A stretch of 64,000 nucleotides of DNA from Ctenosaura bakeri. Its lineage: Eukaryota; Chordata; Lepidosauria; Squamata; Iguanidae. The notes under the pieces are model-generated. The model was given only the letters and a program-made list of their open reading frames with translations, was not told the origin of the DNA and ran no database searches. Positions 10,760-21,499 of this stretch are shown here, piece after piece. Every line of letters starts with the position of its first letter. Position 1 is the stretch's first letter. The position numbers were made by a program, and so were the translations under genes. Location: positions 309,473 through 373,472 of the forward strand of contig CAOLHI010001475.1 of the NCBI GenBank assembly GCA_948474755.1. Direction: 5' to 3'.

Positions 10760-11546
10760 GGAATATCCCTCTGAGTCATGGTCAGATCAAGCAAGGTGAC
10801 AATCTGAATAACAAATGAATTTTAACAAAAGAAATGTAGAGTACTACACTTAGGAACAAAGAATGAAAGGCACACATAGAGGATGGGTGACCTCTGGCTT
10901 GAAAACAGTATGTATGAAAGGGATCAAGCTGAATATGAATTAGCAATGTGATGTGGCAGCTAAAAAAGCCAATGCAATTCTGGGCTGCATCAATAGGAAT
11001 ATAGTGTTGAGATCAAGCACTACTCTATTCTGCTTTGGTTAGACCTTACCTTTGGTTAGACCACACTAGTTCTGGGCATCAAAATTCAAGAAAGATAATG
11101 ACAAGCTGGAACATGTCCAGAGGAGGGTGACCAAAATGGTGAAGGGTCTGGATACCATGCCCTATGAGGAATGGCTTAGGGAGCTAGGTATGTTTAGCCT
11201 GACAAAAAGAAGGTGAAGAGGTGACATGATAACCATATTTAAATATTTGAAGGAATGTCATGTTGAAGATGGAACAAGCTTGTTTTCTGCTGCTTCAAAC
11301 ACTAGGACATGGAGCAATGGATTCAAACTACAGGAAAAGAAATTTCAGCTAAACATCAGGGAGAACTTCCAGATGGTAATAGCCATTCAACAGTGGAATA
11401 TACTCCTTGGGGTGTGGTGCAGTCACCTTCTCTGGAGGTTTTTAAACAGAGGCTGGATAGCCATTTGCTGAGGGTGTTCTGAGTGTGTGTTCCTGCCTGG
11501 TAGGGTGTTGGACATCATTGATCTTTTCCAAGATTCTATGAACATT
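10760..11546 (+). mobile_element. CR1 LINE, 5'-truncated 3' end
   Basis: The conceptual reading preserves the CR1 ORF2 C-terminal signature: words such as [17 protein letters not shown] and MITIFKYLKECHVEDGTSLFS can be read across shifted frames. At DNA level it matches GAGGGTGACCAAAATGGTGA and GAGGTGACATGATAACCAT of the minus-strand CR1 at 25337-26700. It ends near the CR1-type 3' motif GATTCTATGA at about 11531. Frames are broken, so it is dead. Confidence 0.85.
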
Positions 11547-11728
11547 ACTATCTGGCTATTCAAAAGATCAGCTGAAGGAGCCCAATTATTCTTGAGATCA
11601 CTTTCGTTTTTCATAAATTTATAGGCAAATGCCTCTAGTTCAAAGGACATTTCCCTTCATGCCTCCTCTTTAGCTCATTAATAATGTTAGGTAACAATCA
11701 CTTCACTCTCCTGGTACTTTCAGGGCCC

Positions 11729-12113
11729 TCTTACACTACTATAATCATTGCTTGCTGATTCCATTTTAAACACCATGTCCACATTAGGTGGAACCCTGGG
11801 ATTCACAGTTTGTGTTATTGTGTGCCTTCAGGTTATTTCCAAATTATGGAAACCCTAAGGGGAACATCATGGGGGTTTCTGGGGGCTGAGTGTATGTAAG
11901 ACACCCAAGGTTGCCCAGTGGGTTTCCATGGCTGAGTGGAGAATTGAACCCTGGTCTCCAGGATTGTAGTCCAACACTCAAACCACTACACCATGGATCT
12001 TTAGTATTCTTAGCCAGAGATCTCTACTGCCTCAGCAAACTGCAAACTCCAGGATTCCACAGGATGTCATTGTGGCAGCTGAAGTGGAATCACAATACGA
12101 AATGACCTCTGGA
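11729..12113 (+). mobile_element. Palindromic MITE (family F), copy 2, interrupted by a SINE
   Basis: The left part contains GAACCCTGGGATTCACAGTTT, and the right part carries AGCCAGAGATCTCT and CAAACTCCAGGATTCCACAGG in inverted order. A Sauria-type SINE interrupts it at 11811-11994; removing it rejoins a family F core. The outer ends (GGGCCCTCTTACACTAC and CGAAATGACCTC) are diverged. The left end may lie a few bases either side. Confidence 0.6.
11811..11994 (-). mobile_element. Sauria-type tRNA-derived SINE
   Basis: On the minus strand: ATGGTGTAGTGGTTTGAGTG (A-box region), GGTTCAATTCTCC (B box), ATGGAAACCCACTGGGCAACC, then the Bov-B-like tail ending ...CTGAAGGCACACAATAACACA. Part of the middle is replaced or deleted. 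It lies inside a family F MITE and is younger than it. Confidence 0.75.
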
Positions 12114-12837
12114 AATTATTAGGTGAAGTTGTTATTTTATTCCCTGCCCACATAGCCTGACAGCTGCCATGAAGATAAACACAATTCGCCAAATTTGCAA
12201 ATCTACCACCTGAAACTTATAGAACTACAGAATAAATAGAAAAGGTTATTCCCAAGGATCCATCTATGGAGGCATCCTCCCATCTCAGTCAACCTCAAAA
12301 TTACTGGGAAATTCCATACTGTTCCCAGGAACTGCAGGCGCGATGCCACACCAAAAGAAAAGGAAGTAGGGTTGTGGCCTTAGGAAATATTCCATAATAT
12401 CTAGATTAATAAGACATTGCTAAAGTAGTTACACTGGAATCTACCATCATGTATCAGGTATCTTGCCCATAAAATGGGGAGAAGTGAAGCTGATGCAGAA
12501 TGGATTTTACTGAGAATAGTCAGACTGAAAAGAAGTCATTACTGGGCAGCGGTGCTTTATTTCTTTATTTTGAGGAGATGGGAGACCTATTTGAAAAAAA
12601 AGAAAGAAATGGGAATCGAGTTGTATTGCTCTGTTGATAATTAATCAATAAAAATATTTAAACCTCACCCTCTATCTAAAGATATCAGGCCAGTAGACAA
12701 TAAATCCAATCTGACTTATTCAAATACCGTAAAAATAAAATGATTTTTAAAGACTAAAAACATTTTCCAAAATTAGCCAGTTAAAAGAGTAAATGAATTT
12801 AGAACTATGTACATGTGAAGGTTTTGTGAAACCAGTT
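12114..12837. other. Unannotated stretch
   Basis: No gene recognised. AT-rich, with a poly-A-rich patch near 12595-12610. Confidence 0.5.
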
Positions 12838-13080
12838 AGACCTCCAAAACATCAGTGAACGGCCATATTTTTACTTGGCACTGGAATTATGGCAACACTG
12901 GCACCAATTGCACCTCCAAGGGGAAGGTATTCCATAACTGGAGGTCCACAGAAAAGAAGCTCCTCTCTTACATCATCCCACAGCACGTTACCCTGACTGA
13001 TGGGACACAAAGGTGGACTTCGTCAGTGGATCTCACTTCTAGAGCAAATGTATATATGGAGAGGTGCTTCTTTAAATAAC
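12838..13080 (+). repeat. Unclassified dispersed repeat
   Basis: The words TATTCCATAACTGGAGGTCCAC, AGAAAAGAAGCTCCTCTC and ATATATGGAGAGG resemble a common squamate interspersed repeat with ...CATAG..TGGGGGC..CAC..AGAAGGCCCTCTC. The 74-codon frame at 12855-13079 is therefore probably not a gene. Recognised by memory of the motif only. Confidence 0.35.
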
Positions 13081-13580
13081 AGCATCCACTTCAGAAAAAA
13101 TTAGATAACCCAGTAAAATTCAGAGGAAATCCCACCCCCACTCCCTGTTACCACGGTTATGCTATGTCTGGTGAGAGCACTAGATATCTCTTGATATCAA
13201 ATAATTTTGCCTTTACTTGACCTTTCTCTGCCACCCTACTCCACGTGTTTGCAAGGGCCACCGGATGAGCACGTAATAGGCGCGGCTGTTAATGGCTGTA
13301 CATTCCAAACCTAATTTAGGCAGGCAACTTAATGCCTCTCTGATGCTTAAGGGACCACTCCTTCTTGCAAACCCGCCTTGCTCAGCGCGACTCTACACAA
13401 AGACGCCCAGTCGAGTGCTGAGCCATTCCTTTATGTTGGGCTATTTGCATACTGGCCATACTATTGTCATCCAGCGCTAAGCTCATCATGTAAAACCTGA
13501 CCTTTTCCAACGCCTTTGTCCCGCTCTAAATTCCCTTTGTTCTCACCGAGCATGGCACGGCCTGTAGGCACAATTCACCC

Positions 13581-13589
13581 TATAAAAGG
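13581..13589 (+). promoter_or_regulatory. LTR TATA box
   Basis: TATAAAAGG in U3 of the solo LTR. Transcription would start about 25-30 bp downstream, near 13612. Whether it is active is unknown. Confidence 0.65.
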
Positions 13590-13820
13590 TCCCCAATTCC
13601 GAGTCCTCCTTGGAACACTCCCGACTGCTATCCTGCCTTGCTGTCAGTTTGTCCAGTGAGTCGCCCCCTCAGCAAACCGCGCTGAGCTTTATTCCCCTCA
13701 ACCTCCTCTTGTCTCCAGGACTACATGAACAGGTGTCGTATTACCCACTCCCCCGAAACTCTCCATTTCTATTTCCAGTTAGTGGTGTGCATGTGTTGTC
13801 TTGTTTGTTGTTTGTCTTTT

Positions 13821-13826
13821 AATAAA
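13821..13826 (+). promoter_or_regulatory. LTR polyadenylation signal
   Basis: AATAAA followed by a T/GT-rich stretch (TTGCTATTTTGTTAC), the expected end of R. Confidence 0.65.
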
Positions 13827-14022
13827 ATTGCTATTTTGTTACTTTAAAACTTGTCTGGCTGCTCTTCTGACCTGACGCCGTAGACATAGGGTTAAAGATC
13901 CCAGCTGAGTTACCCTGCCTCTTGTTAGCTTGAGAGAGTGCTCGAGTCTAATTTCCCCCATCTCGTGTTTTTGTTTGGTAATTTGGGCACCCCTCCCGGG
14001 ACCCCCAACATACAGGGTAACA

Positions 14023-15364
14023 CCCCCACCCCCCACCTCTTGCTCATAGCCAATGCATTTGAGGCTCTACAGAGCTATTTGTTTTTGGTATGTGTCACTT
14101 GTACATGTCTTCACCCGTTAACATATTTCAACCCATTTTTTCATTGATTTATAGAGTTTTCTTTTTTAAAAAATCTACACAATGTGTATTTAAATGTGTA
14201 TTTGTAAAGACATTATTTTCTGCAAATGAAGAACGTCTTTAAAGGGAATCTTGATGATTTAAATTGTCAAGAACTACACTGCAACATTCAGAAACGTGTG
14301 GGTAGTTGTCATGTTATGAGCCAAAAGATAAAATTCTTTAAATATCCTTTTCTGTATATTCATCTATGAGTGCTTCTGTGTTTGAATGTTTCCCAACACT
14401 ATAGCAATTAGTAGCTGTTACTCTCATATTATTTTTACAATCTTATGCCAAATCACAGTTTATCAATCCCCCTCTCATTCCATATCACAGACCCATTTGG
14501 TAGAAGTTAGATTGATTAATCATTTGAATCCTTAATTCCCAATTCAGTTCTCCAAGTCAGCAAAACAAAAACAGAAGGACTTGAGAATCTATAATGCAGT
14601 GTGACATCAAGGAATTTTCATTCTGGAACAACAGGGGCTTAATGTAATGTAAAAACTGAGAATGTAAAGCACGCTCTGAATTTGTATGGAAATAGGCAAA
14701 TTTAGCATTTTTGCCAGTGAATTTATCCATGGGAATAGACTGATTTGGATGGAGCGAGAACAGAATCCAAAGTATAATTATTCTTCCAAGAGTTTTGTCC
14801 ATCCATACCATGCACCTGTTTAAATATTATCTAAATACTGGCTAGCGTTGAGAGACCAAACTCATCTTCATCATGAAGCGAAGGATTAACTCACCTGCAC
14901 AGTTTGTGAGAAACTCAGTTTGTACACAAACAAACCTTTCATCAGCATGAAAGACGCAGGGATTATTTTGTGCTACTTAATGTGCATTCATGGGGATAAA
15001 TATTGGTTTTAAAACTGATGGGAGGGAATAAAAGGGGTGGGGGAGATAGATTTTTATTCCTTTTCTGGTCAAGGGCTGACTGGAGTGTTCCCATGGAAAC
15101 ACAGCTAAGGGCTCTCCTACGGCAGCTGCTGATTACAGTTTGAATGTCATTTGCATTCATGATTAAGGAGGAGTATAAAAGGACTGAGGTAAAGAATTAA
15201 AAAAGCAATAAGAGGATAAAAGACCTTTCAATCAATGCTCCTCAGCACTTTTAATTAAATAACAAGTGAGAGACGCTAGAATTTCAAGAAGTTTTATTTA
15301 ATGGTCGGATGGCTGTTGCAACAGTGTTAACAATTTCATTGTCGGGAGCCTGAGTTGAGATCAA
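14023..15364. other. Repeat-poor stretch, possible conserved noncoding block at 14540-15345
   Basis: No gene or recognised repeat. The interval 15100-15345 is free of visible repeats and has homeobox/POU-like words: ATTTGCATTCATGATTAA near 15148-15165 and TTTTAATTAAATAA near 15250-15263. Conservation is inference and was not tested. Confidence 0.35.
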
Positions 15365-15568
15365 GGCCATTTCCGCACTACACTGTTATAGTGCTATTAT
15401 TCCACTTTCAACATCCTATGGAATCCTGGGGTTTGCAGTTTAGGGAGGGGACATTAGAATTCTCAGCCAGAGAGCTCTTTGGCCTCAGTCAACTACAAAC
15501 CCCAGAGTTCCACAGGATGTTGAAAGTGGAATAAAATAGCATTATAACAGTGTAGTGCAAAAATGACC
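15365..15568 (+). mobile_element. Harbinger-like palindromic MITE (family A), copy 2
   Basis: A 204-bp element with ends GGCCATTTCCGCACTACACT and ...GTGTAGTGCAAAAATGACC, flanked by CAA on both sides (15362-15364 and 15569-15571). Its internal arms are CAACATCCTATGGAATCCTG and GAGTTCCACAGGATGTTG. It is one of the best preserved copies. Confidence 0.8.
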
Positions 15569-15750
15569 CAAGCGAATAGTCACATTCTCATTAGAATAAG
15601 GAGAGTATCTCCTTTTCCAGACTCTTGGTCAACCTATATTAAATATATAACTGAAATTGTACTGTAGGCAAGCTTCTCTATATTTATGGCTCAGGAATGA
15701 TACAGAATGGTCCTATTACAGAAGACATTTTATTGGTATATATGAAGACT

Positions 15751-15914
15751 AGGGTTGCCAGACTGAAAACTGGTGAGGGCTCTTGTACCATAAACGAGGG
15801 AATTTGAGCAAGAGTTGCTTGGTTGCATAATATGCAACATCTGCTTAAGTGTCTTGTTGTATACAACCATTAAAGATACAGGAGCTCTCTCCGTTTTTCA
15901 TTCTGGCCACACTT
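15751..15914. mobile_element. Palindromic MITE (family E), copy 1
   Basis: The left end AGGGTTGCCAGACTGAAAAC is mirrored by GTTTTTCATTCTGGCCACACTT at the right. The centre has ACAACCATTAAAGATACAGG. It aligns with 17313-17495. Non-coding; no target duplication was established. Confidence 0.6.
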
Positions 15915-16468
15915 AAGGACTCTAATCAGTCCTCGTTATTCTTGACTTCTCAGCTACCTTTAATAAGTTAAACATCATGCCCTGCTTGGCTCCCAACAAT
16001 AGCACATTCTGAGATTTCCCCTGAGTAATTAGTCCTAGATTTCTTCAGCACTGGTTCAGCAGAGTGCTCTGATGGAGAGGCAATGGAATACAAGCCAGAA
16101 AACTACCACTTTAAGGCTCTTTGCTCTTCTGAAAGGGAGTGGAGCATGGGAGGGATTATGTGAGTCAGGAAGGTTTTTTTTTAAAAAAAAAAAGCTTAGC
16201 TGAGCAAAAGATCTTGTTGTAGTAATTAGGGATATGGACAAACATGCAATAAATATGCAATAAGTTGTTCATTTCGCTGGTGTGGGTAATGATGCATCTA
16301 CATAAATCTAGGAGCTGGTAAACTGAATGGTCTAGAGCTATGTGCATTGTCTTGTCAGAATTTCTCACCTCATATAAATAAATGACATTGGACATATTGC
16401 CATATTTACTGAGGAGGATGAGAAATTCTCTAGCAACTTCTCAGAGTGAGGCTCACCACTTATACCAA
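15915..16468. other. Unannotated stretch
   Basis: Nothing recognised apart from a T/A homopolymer junction at 16174-16193. Confidence 0.5.
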
Positions 16469-16647
16469 GGATATTTCCACACTACACTGTTACAGTGCCG
16501 TTATTCCACTTTCAACATCCTATGGCATCCTGGGGTTTTCAGTTTAGGGAGGTGCCTTTAGAATTCTCAGCCAGAGAGCTCTCTGGCCTCAGTAAACTAC
16601 AGGAAACTGGAATAATAACACTGTAACAGTGTAGTGCAGAAATGGCC
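16469..16647 (+). mobile_element. Harbinger-like palindromic MITE (family A), copy 3, internally deleted
   Basis: It begins GGATATTTCCACACTACACTG and ends GTGTAGTGCAGAAATGGCC. The right arm has lost most of the segment between AGTAAACTACAG and GAAACTGGAATAA, leaving 179 bp. The flanks CAA and TAG do not match, so no target duplication remains. Confidence 0.7.
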
Positions 16648-17312
16648 TAGGAGTGACTGAACTGCTTTATATGTTTCCCAGCTTCTTTGTTCCTGTTTCT
16701 TATTTTGAGGTCACTAGAAGTAGCATGGAAGCCACTCTGTTGGCAAATTGGTGATTATCTGATATTATCTGGAATGTCCTGGACCTAGTGCTGTGGGGGA
16801 GGCGGAGGAAAAATTGGTGGCCATCCCCCCTGACCAAAAAAAAAAAAAAAAAGTTTGGAGACATTTTGAGGACATTCTACAGTATGCCATTATTTCTCCG
16901 TGCTGGTAAGAATAATCAAAAATACACTCACACACAAGAAAAGTGTTGGTTCAACATAAGGGGGGCATGTTTTGGTCTGAATGCCTTGTAATTTCTCAGT
17001 CCCTGAGATTTCCAGGCAGGGATGTGAGACGGCATTTCCCTGGGATATTTAGCCAGGGCTGAGAAAGACTTGTTGGCATCTATGAATGTTGATCATATGG
17101 AGCCAGATAGCCTATTGATTACATTCAATACACAATAGCTTTCTATGCTCCTAGATGCTCTTTATACTTATTACACAGACACCCCTCCCCCCAAAAAAGA
17201 AGATGCAGGGTAACAATGGAAGCCCCATCACAAGAATATCCACTTCACCTTGATAATACCTGCTTGTAGACTTGAAATAGCAGATCAAACAGGATATCCC
17301 TAGGTGGTTATC
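16648..17312. other. Unannotated stretch with an A homopolymer
   Basis: No gene. A run of about 18 A at 16835-16852 may mark a retroposon tail, but no retroposon body was recognised next to it. Confidence 0.5.
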
Positions 17313-17495
17313 AGTGTTGCCAGACTGAGAACTGGAGTGGACTCTTGTACTTTTAATGGTTGAGTAGAACAGGGAATAACAACAGATGTTGCTTCTTGCC
17401 TCTTTGCATGAGAAGGAACACCTGCTAAAATTCCCTCTTCTATACAACCATTAAATATGCAGGAACCCTTTCCTGTTTTCAACCTGGCAACCTTA
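17313..17495. mobile_element. Palindromic MITE (family E), copy 2
   Basis: The ends AGTGTTGCCAGACTGAGAAC and GTTTTCAACCTGGCAACCTT are inverted. The inner inverted words TTTAATGGTTG and CAACCATTAAA are intact, clearer than in copy 1 at 15751. Confidence 0.65.
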
Positions 17496-17568
17496 GGTGT
17501 CACAAAATGTTTTTTTTATTAAAATTGAATATAAAGTTTAGTAGCCAAAGAATGCTTTCCATGTGAAA

Positions 17569-17602
17569 GCTCCCCAGTTCACCATGAGGTGAACTGGGGA
17601 GC
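17569..17602. repeat. Perfect 15-bp hairpin, 4-bp loop
   Basis: GCTCCCCAGTTCACC, spacer ATGA, then GGTGAACTGGGGAGC. It is followed by a 12-bp tandem duplication of AGCAGATAGGAAA type. It is GC-rich relative to its surroundings. No promoter is visible, so a role as an RNA hairpin is only a possibility. Confidence 0.85.
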
Positions 17603-18025
17603 AGATAGGAAAAGCAGATAGGAAAAACCTTGGTGTGAAATGCTTAAGAGATATTGCCAGTCATTGAAGAGAAAAAACAAGTAATATGGATCAATGGTTT
17701 GATTCAGGATAAGACAGCACCCTATGTCTGCAGTACTTAATAGTCCTGATAGGCAAGTGGTAATGAATGTAACCAGCTTTTGAGATTATAAAGGCAGAAA
17801 CAATAAAGCACCATGGTGGGACACAGGTTTTGCACACATATACTGTTTGGTCTATTCCCCAGCACTTCCAGGTAGACTGGGGAAAATCTACGCCTAAAAT
17901 TTTGGAGAACCACTGTCAATCAGTGTAGACAATACTGAATACACAAATCAATGGCCTAACTCTGTACAAGACAACTATTTTCCTACTTCGATAAGACCAT
18001 GAGACTCAAATGGAACAATAAAGAT
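17603..18025. other. Unannotated stretch
   Basis: No gene or recognised repeat. Confidence 0.5.
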
Positions 18026-18027
18026 TA

Positions 18028-18260
18028 CAGTGGGCCCTCAGTATCTTCTGGGCTTAGGTTCCAGGATCTCCCATGGATACCAAAATCCATGGGTGCACAG
18101 GTCCTATTATATACAATGGCAAAGTAAAATAGGATACCTTATATAAAATGGTGAACAACTCAAAGGTTTGCTTTTTGGAGCTTTTTAAAATATTTTTTGG
18201 GCCATGGTTTGTTCATCCATGGATGCAAAAACTGTGGATACAGAGGGCTGTATTTCACTG
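18028..18260 (+). mobile_element. Tigger/MER2-like MITE, copy 2
   Basis: CAGTGGGCCCTCAGTATCTT...TTCCAGGATCTCCC...ATACCAAAATCCATGGGTGC...CTGTGGATACAGAGGGCTG...CACTG, flanked by TA on both sides (18026-18027 and 18261-18262). The order of blocks matches pogo/Tigger MER2-type elements. 233 bp, no transposase. Confidence 0.8.
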
Positions 18261-18730
18261 TATGTTCTTTTCTTGAAGGTATTCTTTGAAGTGCTATGCT
18301 TCCTCAAGGACAGTGAAAACTTTTTTAGTTGATCAGTGAGCGCACTCAGATCAGTGTCCTTGACTAGCCCTATTTAGATCTTATATTATCTGAGTAGACT
18401 AAGCATGAGGTGGTGGCATAGTAGAACTGCCCCTTTCCTCATGTGCTTCTGTCACCCTTGCCAAAGTGTCCCATTTATTAGATTTCTTAAACAGCATCAC
18501 AGTCCTCTTATTTATTTTCTTTCTCTCTCAGTGTTAGGGAAAGAAAGAATAAATGTCTAACAGGTAGTGTCAAAACCATTTCCAGATTCCAGCTGTATTT
18601 TTATGTACTCTTACAGTCTACTATATTTTCATTCCTGCCCTTTAAACTGAAAAATAAACATATCTTTTTTAAAAGGTCAACTCTTAATCCAAAAGTGACA
18701 ATTGTGGGAATCACAGGTCAAAAAATAAAC

Positions 18731-18745
<15 letters not shown>
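18261..18745. other. Unannotated stretch
   Basis: No recognised gene or repeat. Confidence 0.5.

Positions 18746-18775
<30 letters not shown>
18746..18775 (+). repeat. (CA)n microsatellite
   Basis: About 15 CA units after an A/AAAC-rich lead-in. Confidence 0.95.
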
Positions 18776-18778
<3 letters not shown>

Positions 18779-19027
18779 CTGCAATCCACATTGTAATGCA
18801 AAAGTGAGGCAAATTAGCCTCCACCACAAAATAGTACATAAAGCCAGTTTTGTGTCAGCTGCTGTAACTTCTAATTAGACTTGAAATGAAATGCCAATTC
18901 ACCACTCTGTTTATGGATTGTAAAAACAGCTGAAAGAATTTTACCTGTTTTGGTGAAGAGGAGGGCTGATAAAAAGAGAGGATGTGAATTTTTTTGGTAT
19001 CCCTTCCATCCAGGAATAACTATCTTA
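18776..19027. other. Repeat-poor block, possible conserved noncoding element
   Basis: No recognised repeat. The sequence has the texture of regulatory DNA, with words such as TAATGCAAAAG, CAAATTAGCC and TTCTAATTAGAC (homeodomain-like core TAATTA). Conservation is untested. Confidence 0.25.
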
Positions 19028-19504
19028 GGCCCTTTCCACACGTGAAGGAAAAAATGTCCTGAGACGTCCTGAAATGGAGCTTACCTGAGTCCGTTGCCAC
19101 ATGGAGCTGTGTGTTTTCGCTGCTCCACACTCCTCGGCGTCCCGTGGTGTCCTGCGGCGCCCAAAATGGCGGCTTACGACTGGCAGAGGCTCTCCACCAA
19201 CTGGAGAAGCTCGTCAGCCGGAAAGCCCGCCCCTGGCAGATCTGCAGGCATGCCCTTGCACACACCTGCAAATCCACACCAGGCGCTGTGACGGGGCTGC
19301 ACGGGGCTGCACGATCGTGCTTTTTAAAAACCTCTTCGAAAGTGGTTTTTAAAAAGCACACAGCGCCGCCACTTCCGGTCGCCCTAGCATGGATTGGGGC
19401 GTGGAACTATGCAAGAGTAGTCCGCCCCAATCCACCTTACGGTGTAGACGACCTCCATCAGAGGTCTCTCTACACTGTTTTTTAACCCCCGTGTGGAAAG
19501 GGCC
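19028..19504 (-). mobile_element. Harbinger-like MITE (family B), copy 2, CpG-rich
   Basis: The ends GGCCCTTTCCACACG and CGTGTGGAAAGGGCC are a perfect 15-bp inverted repeat. It follows the family B order on the minus strand, with the central hairpin GTGCTTTTTAAAAACC...GGTTTTTAAAAAGCAC. It is rich in intact CpG and carries AAAATGGCGGC at 19163-19173. The flanks (TTA and CAT) do not match. Frames of 83-124 codons inside it are not genes. Confidence 0.75.
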
Positions 19505-20602
19505 CATGTTTCACTATAATGAGATTGTGATAAGAATGGAAAACAGAACACAAAATCTAGCCAAATGAGCTATCCCTGTAACACCTTTCCCCATTTTTCC
19601 CCACAGCATGAAGGGGCTGGCAGGGAGGAGTACCTCTGCAGTTTAGACACTGCCACCACACTGTCATCTCTTCATATCTCAAGCTGAGTGAGCTGAGTGT
19701 CCTATTTTAGGACAGTCTAGCTCCAGGTGATGAAATAAGTTTTCCCACGTATCTCGCCTCATGTAAGATCACTTAACTTTATTGGGACAGCTAAAACATT
19801 AGCTATCCAGCTGTGATATACACGATGGCTCTGAGTTTGAGTAATGATTAAGAAAGTATGCTTAGAGGTTTCAGAAGCTTTATACAAAGTCATCAAAGAA
19901 AACAAGTGCACACCTTGGCAGCTACCAGGATTAAAGAAACACTGGATATGTTGGACTCCCAGACATTCAGCTCAGTTTAAGTTGTTTGCACTTATTTTTA
20001 TATAACGTCATAATATCATTTGAGTCCTGTTCCTACAACATTTTAGGGGAGTCCCTGATTAATGATATTGCTGAGGGGATACTGAACAAGATTCCCATAT
20101 TTATAGGAAGACTGAGCAAGGTGTTCTCAGTGACGCCTCTGACATTACCAGATGCCTTCTCCAGAGGTATATCATTATAGGCTTTCAGACAATACAAAAA
20201 ACTTTAAGTATTGCTTGTCAGTCTCGCATATATCTTGCACAGTGTTGTGTAACAGCATTTTAATGGTAATTTTCACTTCTTGTTTAGTTGTATTGGCTTG
20301 CTTTACGCTTATTAAATTGTTGATTGCAGCCTTAACAATCTTTGGTGAAAGTGTTTTTTTAAAAAATACTTTTTTTAAAAAGTCGCTTGCTAAATGAAAA
20401 AAGGCTTTAAACTGCAAAGTAATATAAAATGAATTAAAAATATTTAAAAATAATAACTAAACCCTTACCTTATGCTGTCATGATAGGAGAAAAAGTAACA
20501 CTACACATTTGTTCTAATACCCAATACAAGAGTTAAGCAACAACGACAATGATGAATATACCAAAGGAGACTTCAAAAACAGAACTTCAATTCACAAATC
20601 CC
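19505..20602. other. Unannotated stretch
   Basis: No gene recognised. A T/A-rich inverted patch at 20349-20383 (TTTTTTTAAAAAA words) is low complexity. Confidence 0.5.
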
Positions 20603-20660
20603 TCACCCTTGGGCTGTGTTAACTAGGGCTGATGGGAGCTTCAGTTCAACAATATCGAGA
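20603..20660. repeat. Fragment of a GGACTACAACTCCCA-type palindrome
   Basis: GGGCTGATGGGAGCTTCAGTTCAACAATA is a diverged single arm of the palindromic MITE at 9768-9905. Only one arm is seen. Confidence 0.35.
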
Positions 20661-20779
20661 ATAATTAATTATTAATTAATTAAATTACTGAATTAAACTA
20701 TATCTCACTTTTCTTCCATATGGAACCCAAATTATAGAACTAGGATTTTTCTACCTCTGGGGTGGAAAATGGAAAAAGT

Positions 20780-21310
20780 ATAGCCGGCTGCAGTTAAGCT
20801 GTCATTTATTATAGTGTTTTTTTCCCACCTACATGCTTGTCATTTATGCTCCTAATATCTAGCCAAGAAAGTAAAGTCAAGCCTAATTGCAATTGCAAGG
20901 TACATTATTTTACATAAAAATGAATAAACTCGCAACAATTGAAAACTACATTAAAAATGCTTTGGAAAATGTCTTGTGTTGTAAAAATGTCTGGACAAAT
21001 GCTATAAAGCCTGTGCATGATGATGGCATATCATGACATTCACTATGGCAAAGCCAGCTATATTTTACAAGATTTCTGCTACACTCATTTGCATCTCTTT
21101 TATAAGTTGTCGTCCCAGAGCAAATGCTACTATGACCTAACATGAGGCAGATCACCATTCAAAGACATTACTCCATATTTATGAGAATGTGGTGATGGCT
21201 GTGTACCTTGCGAGGTTGCTAGCAGCAAAACAGCACAATAATTTATTCATTAAATCCCTCGTGTACATTTCAGAATTACATTGATTAAATTTTATCTTCC
21301 AGCGCCTGCT
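20780..21310. other. Repeat-poor block, possible conserved noncoding element
   Basis: About 530 bp without recognised repeats, rich in words such as TCATTTATTATAG, CTAATTGCAATTGCAAG, ACTCATTTGCATCTC and AATAATTTATTCATTAAATC. These resemble POU/homeobox sites. Nothing codes here. The proposal is inference and untested. Confidence 0.3.
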
Positions 21311-21499
21311 AGACTAATGGCTTGTAAACTTCACACTGAGCTACACTTGCTGGATTTTGGACTAACCATCCATTCAGTGGAATAAGTTTCTTTCTTGTAA
21401 AGATCTGTGAACATAGGAGAGATGCACCAACAAGTTTATCTATCCTTTGCTGATGCCAAGAAAGACAAGGCAATGAACACTGCTGCTCAGTCTGGGGGA

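Larger units (their letters stand above)
13146..14022 (+). mobile_element. Solo LTR of an endogenous retrovirus or LTR retrotransposon
   Basis: The 877-bp segment begins TGTTACC and ends GGTAACA, a perfect 7-bp terminal inverted repeat with canonical TG...CA ends. It holds a TATA box TATAAAAGG (13581-13589) and a polyadenylation signal AATAAA (13821-13826) 240 bp downstream, giving a U3-R-U5 order on the plus strand. The flanks are TCCC and CCCC, a near 4-bp target duplication with one mismatch in C-rich DNA. No internal genes are attached. The same terminal heptamer ends the LTR at 45382-46973. Confidence 0.75.

Noticed and set aside
19111..19485. 124-codon CpG-rich frame that might look like a first exon or CpG island
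   Set aside because: It falls inside MITE B2 with perfect 15-bp inverted ends.
19028..19504. 3-bp target duplication for MITE B2 (and B1 at 10170)
   Set aside because: The flanking trinucleotides do not match (TTA/CAT and TCA/ATA), so I do not claim one for these copies.
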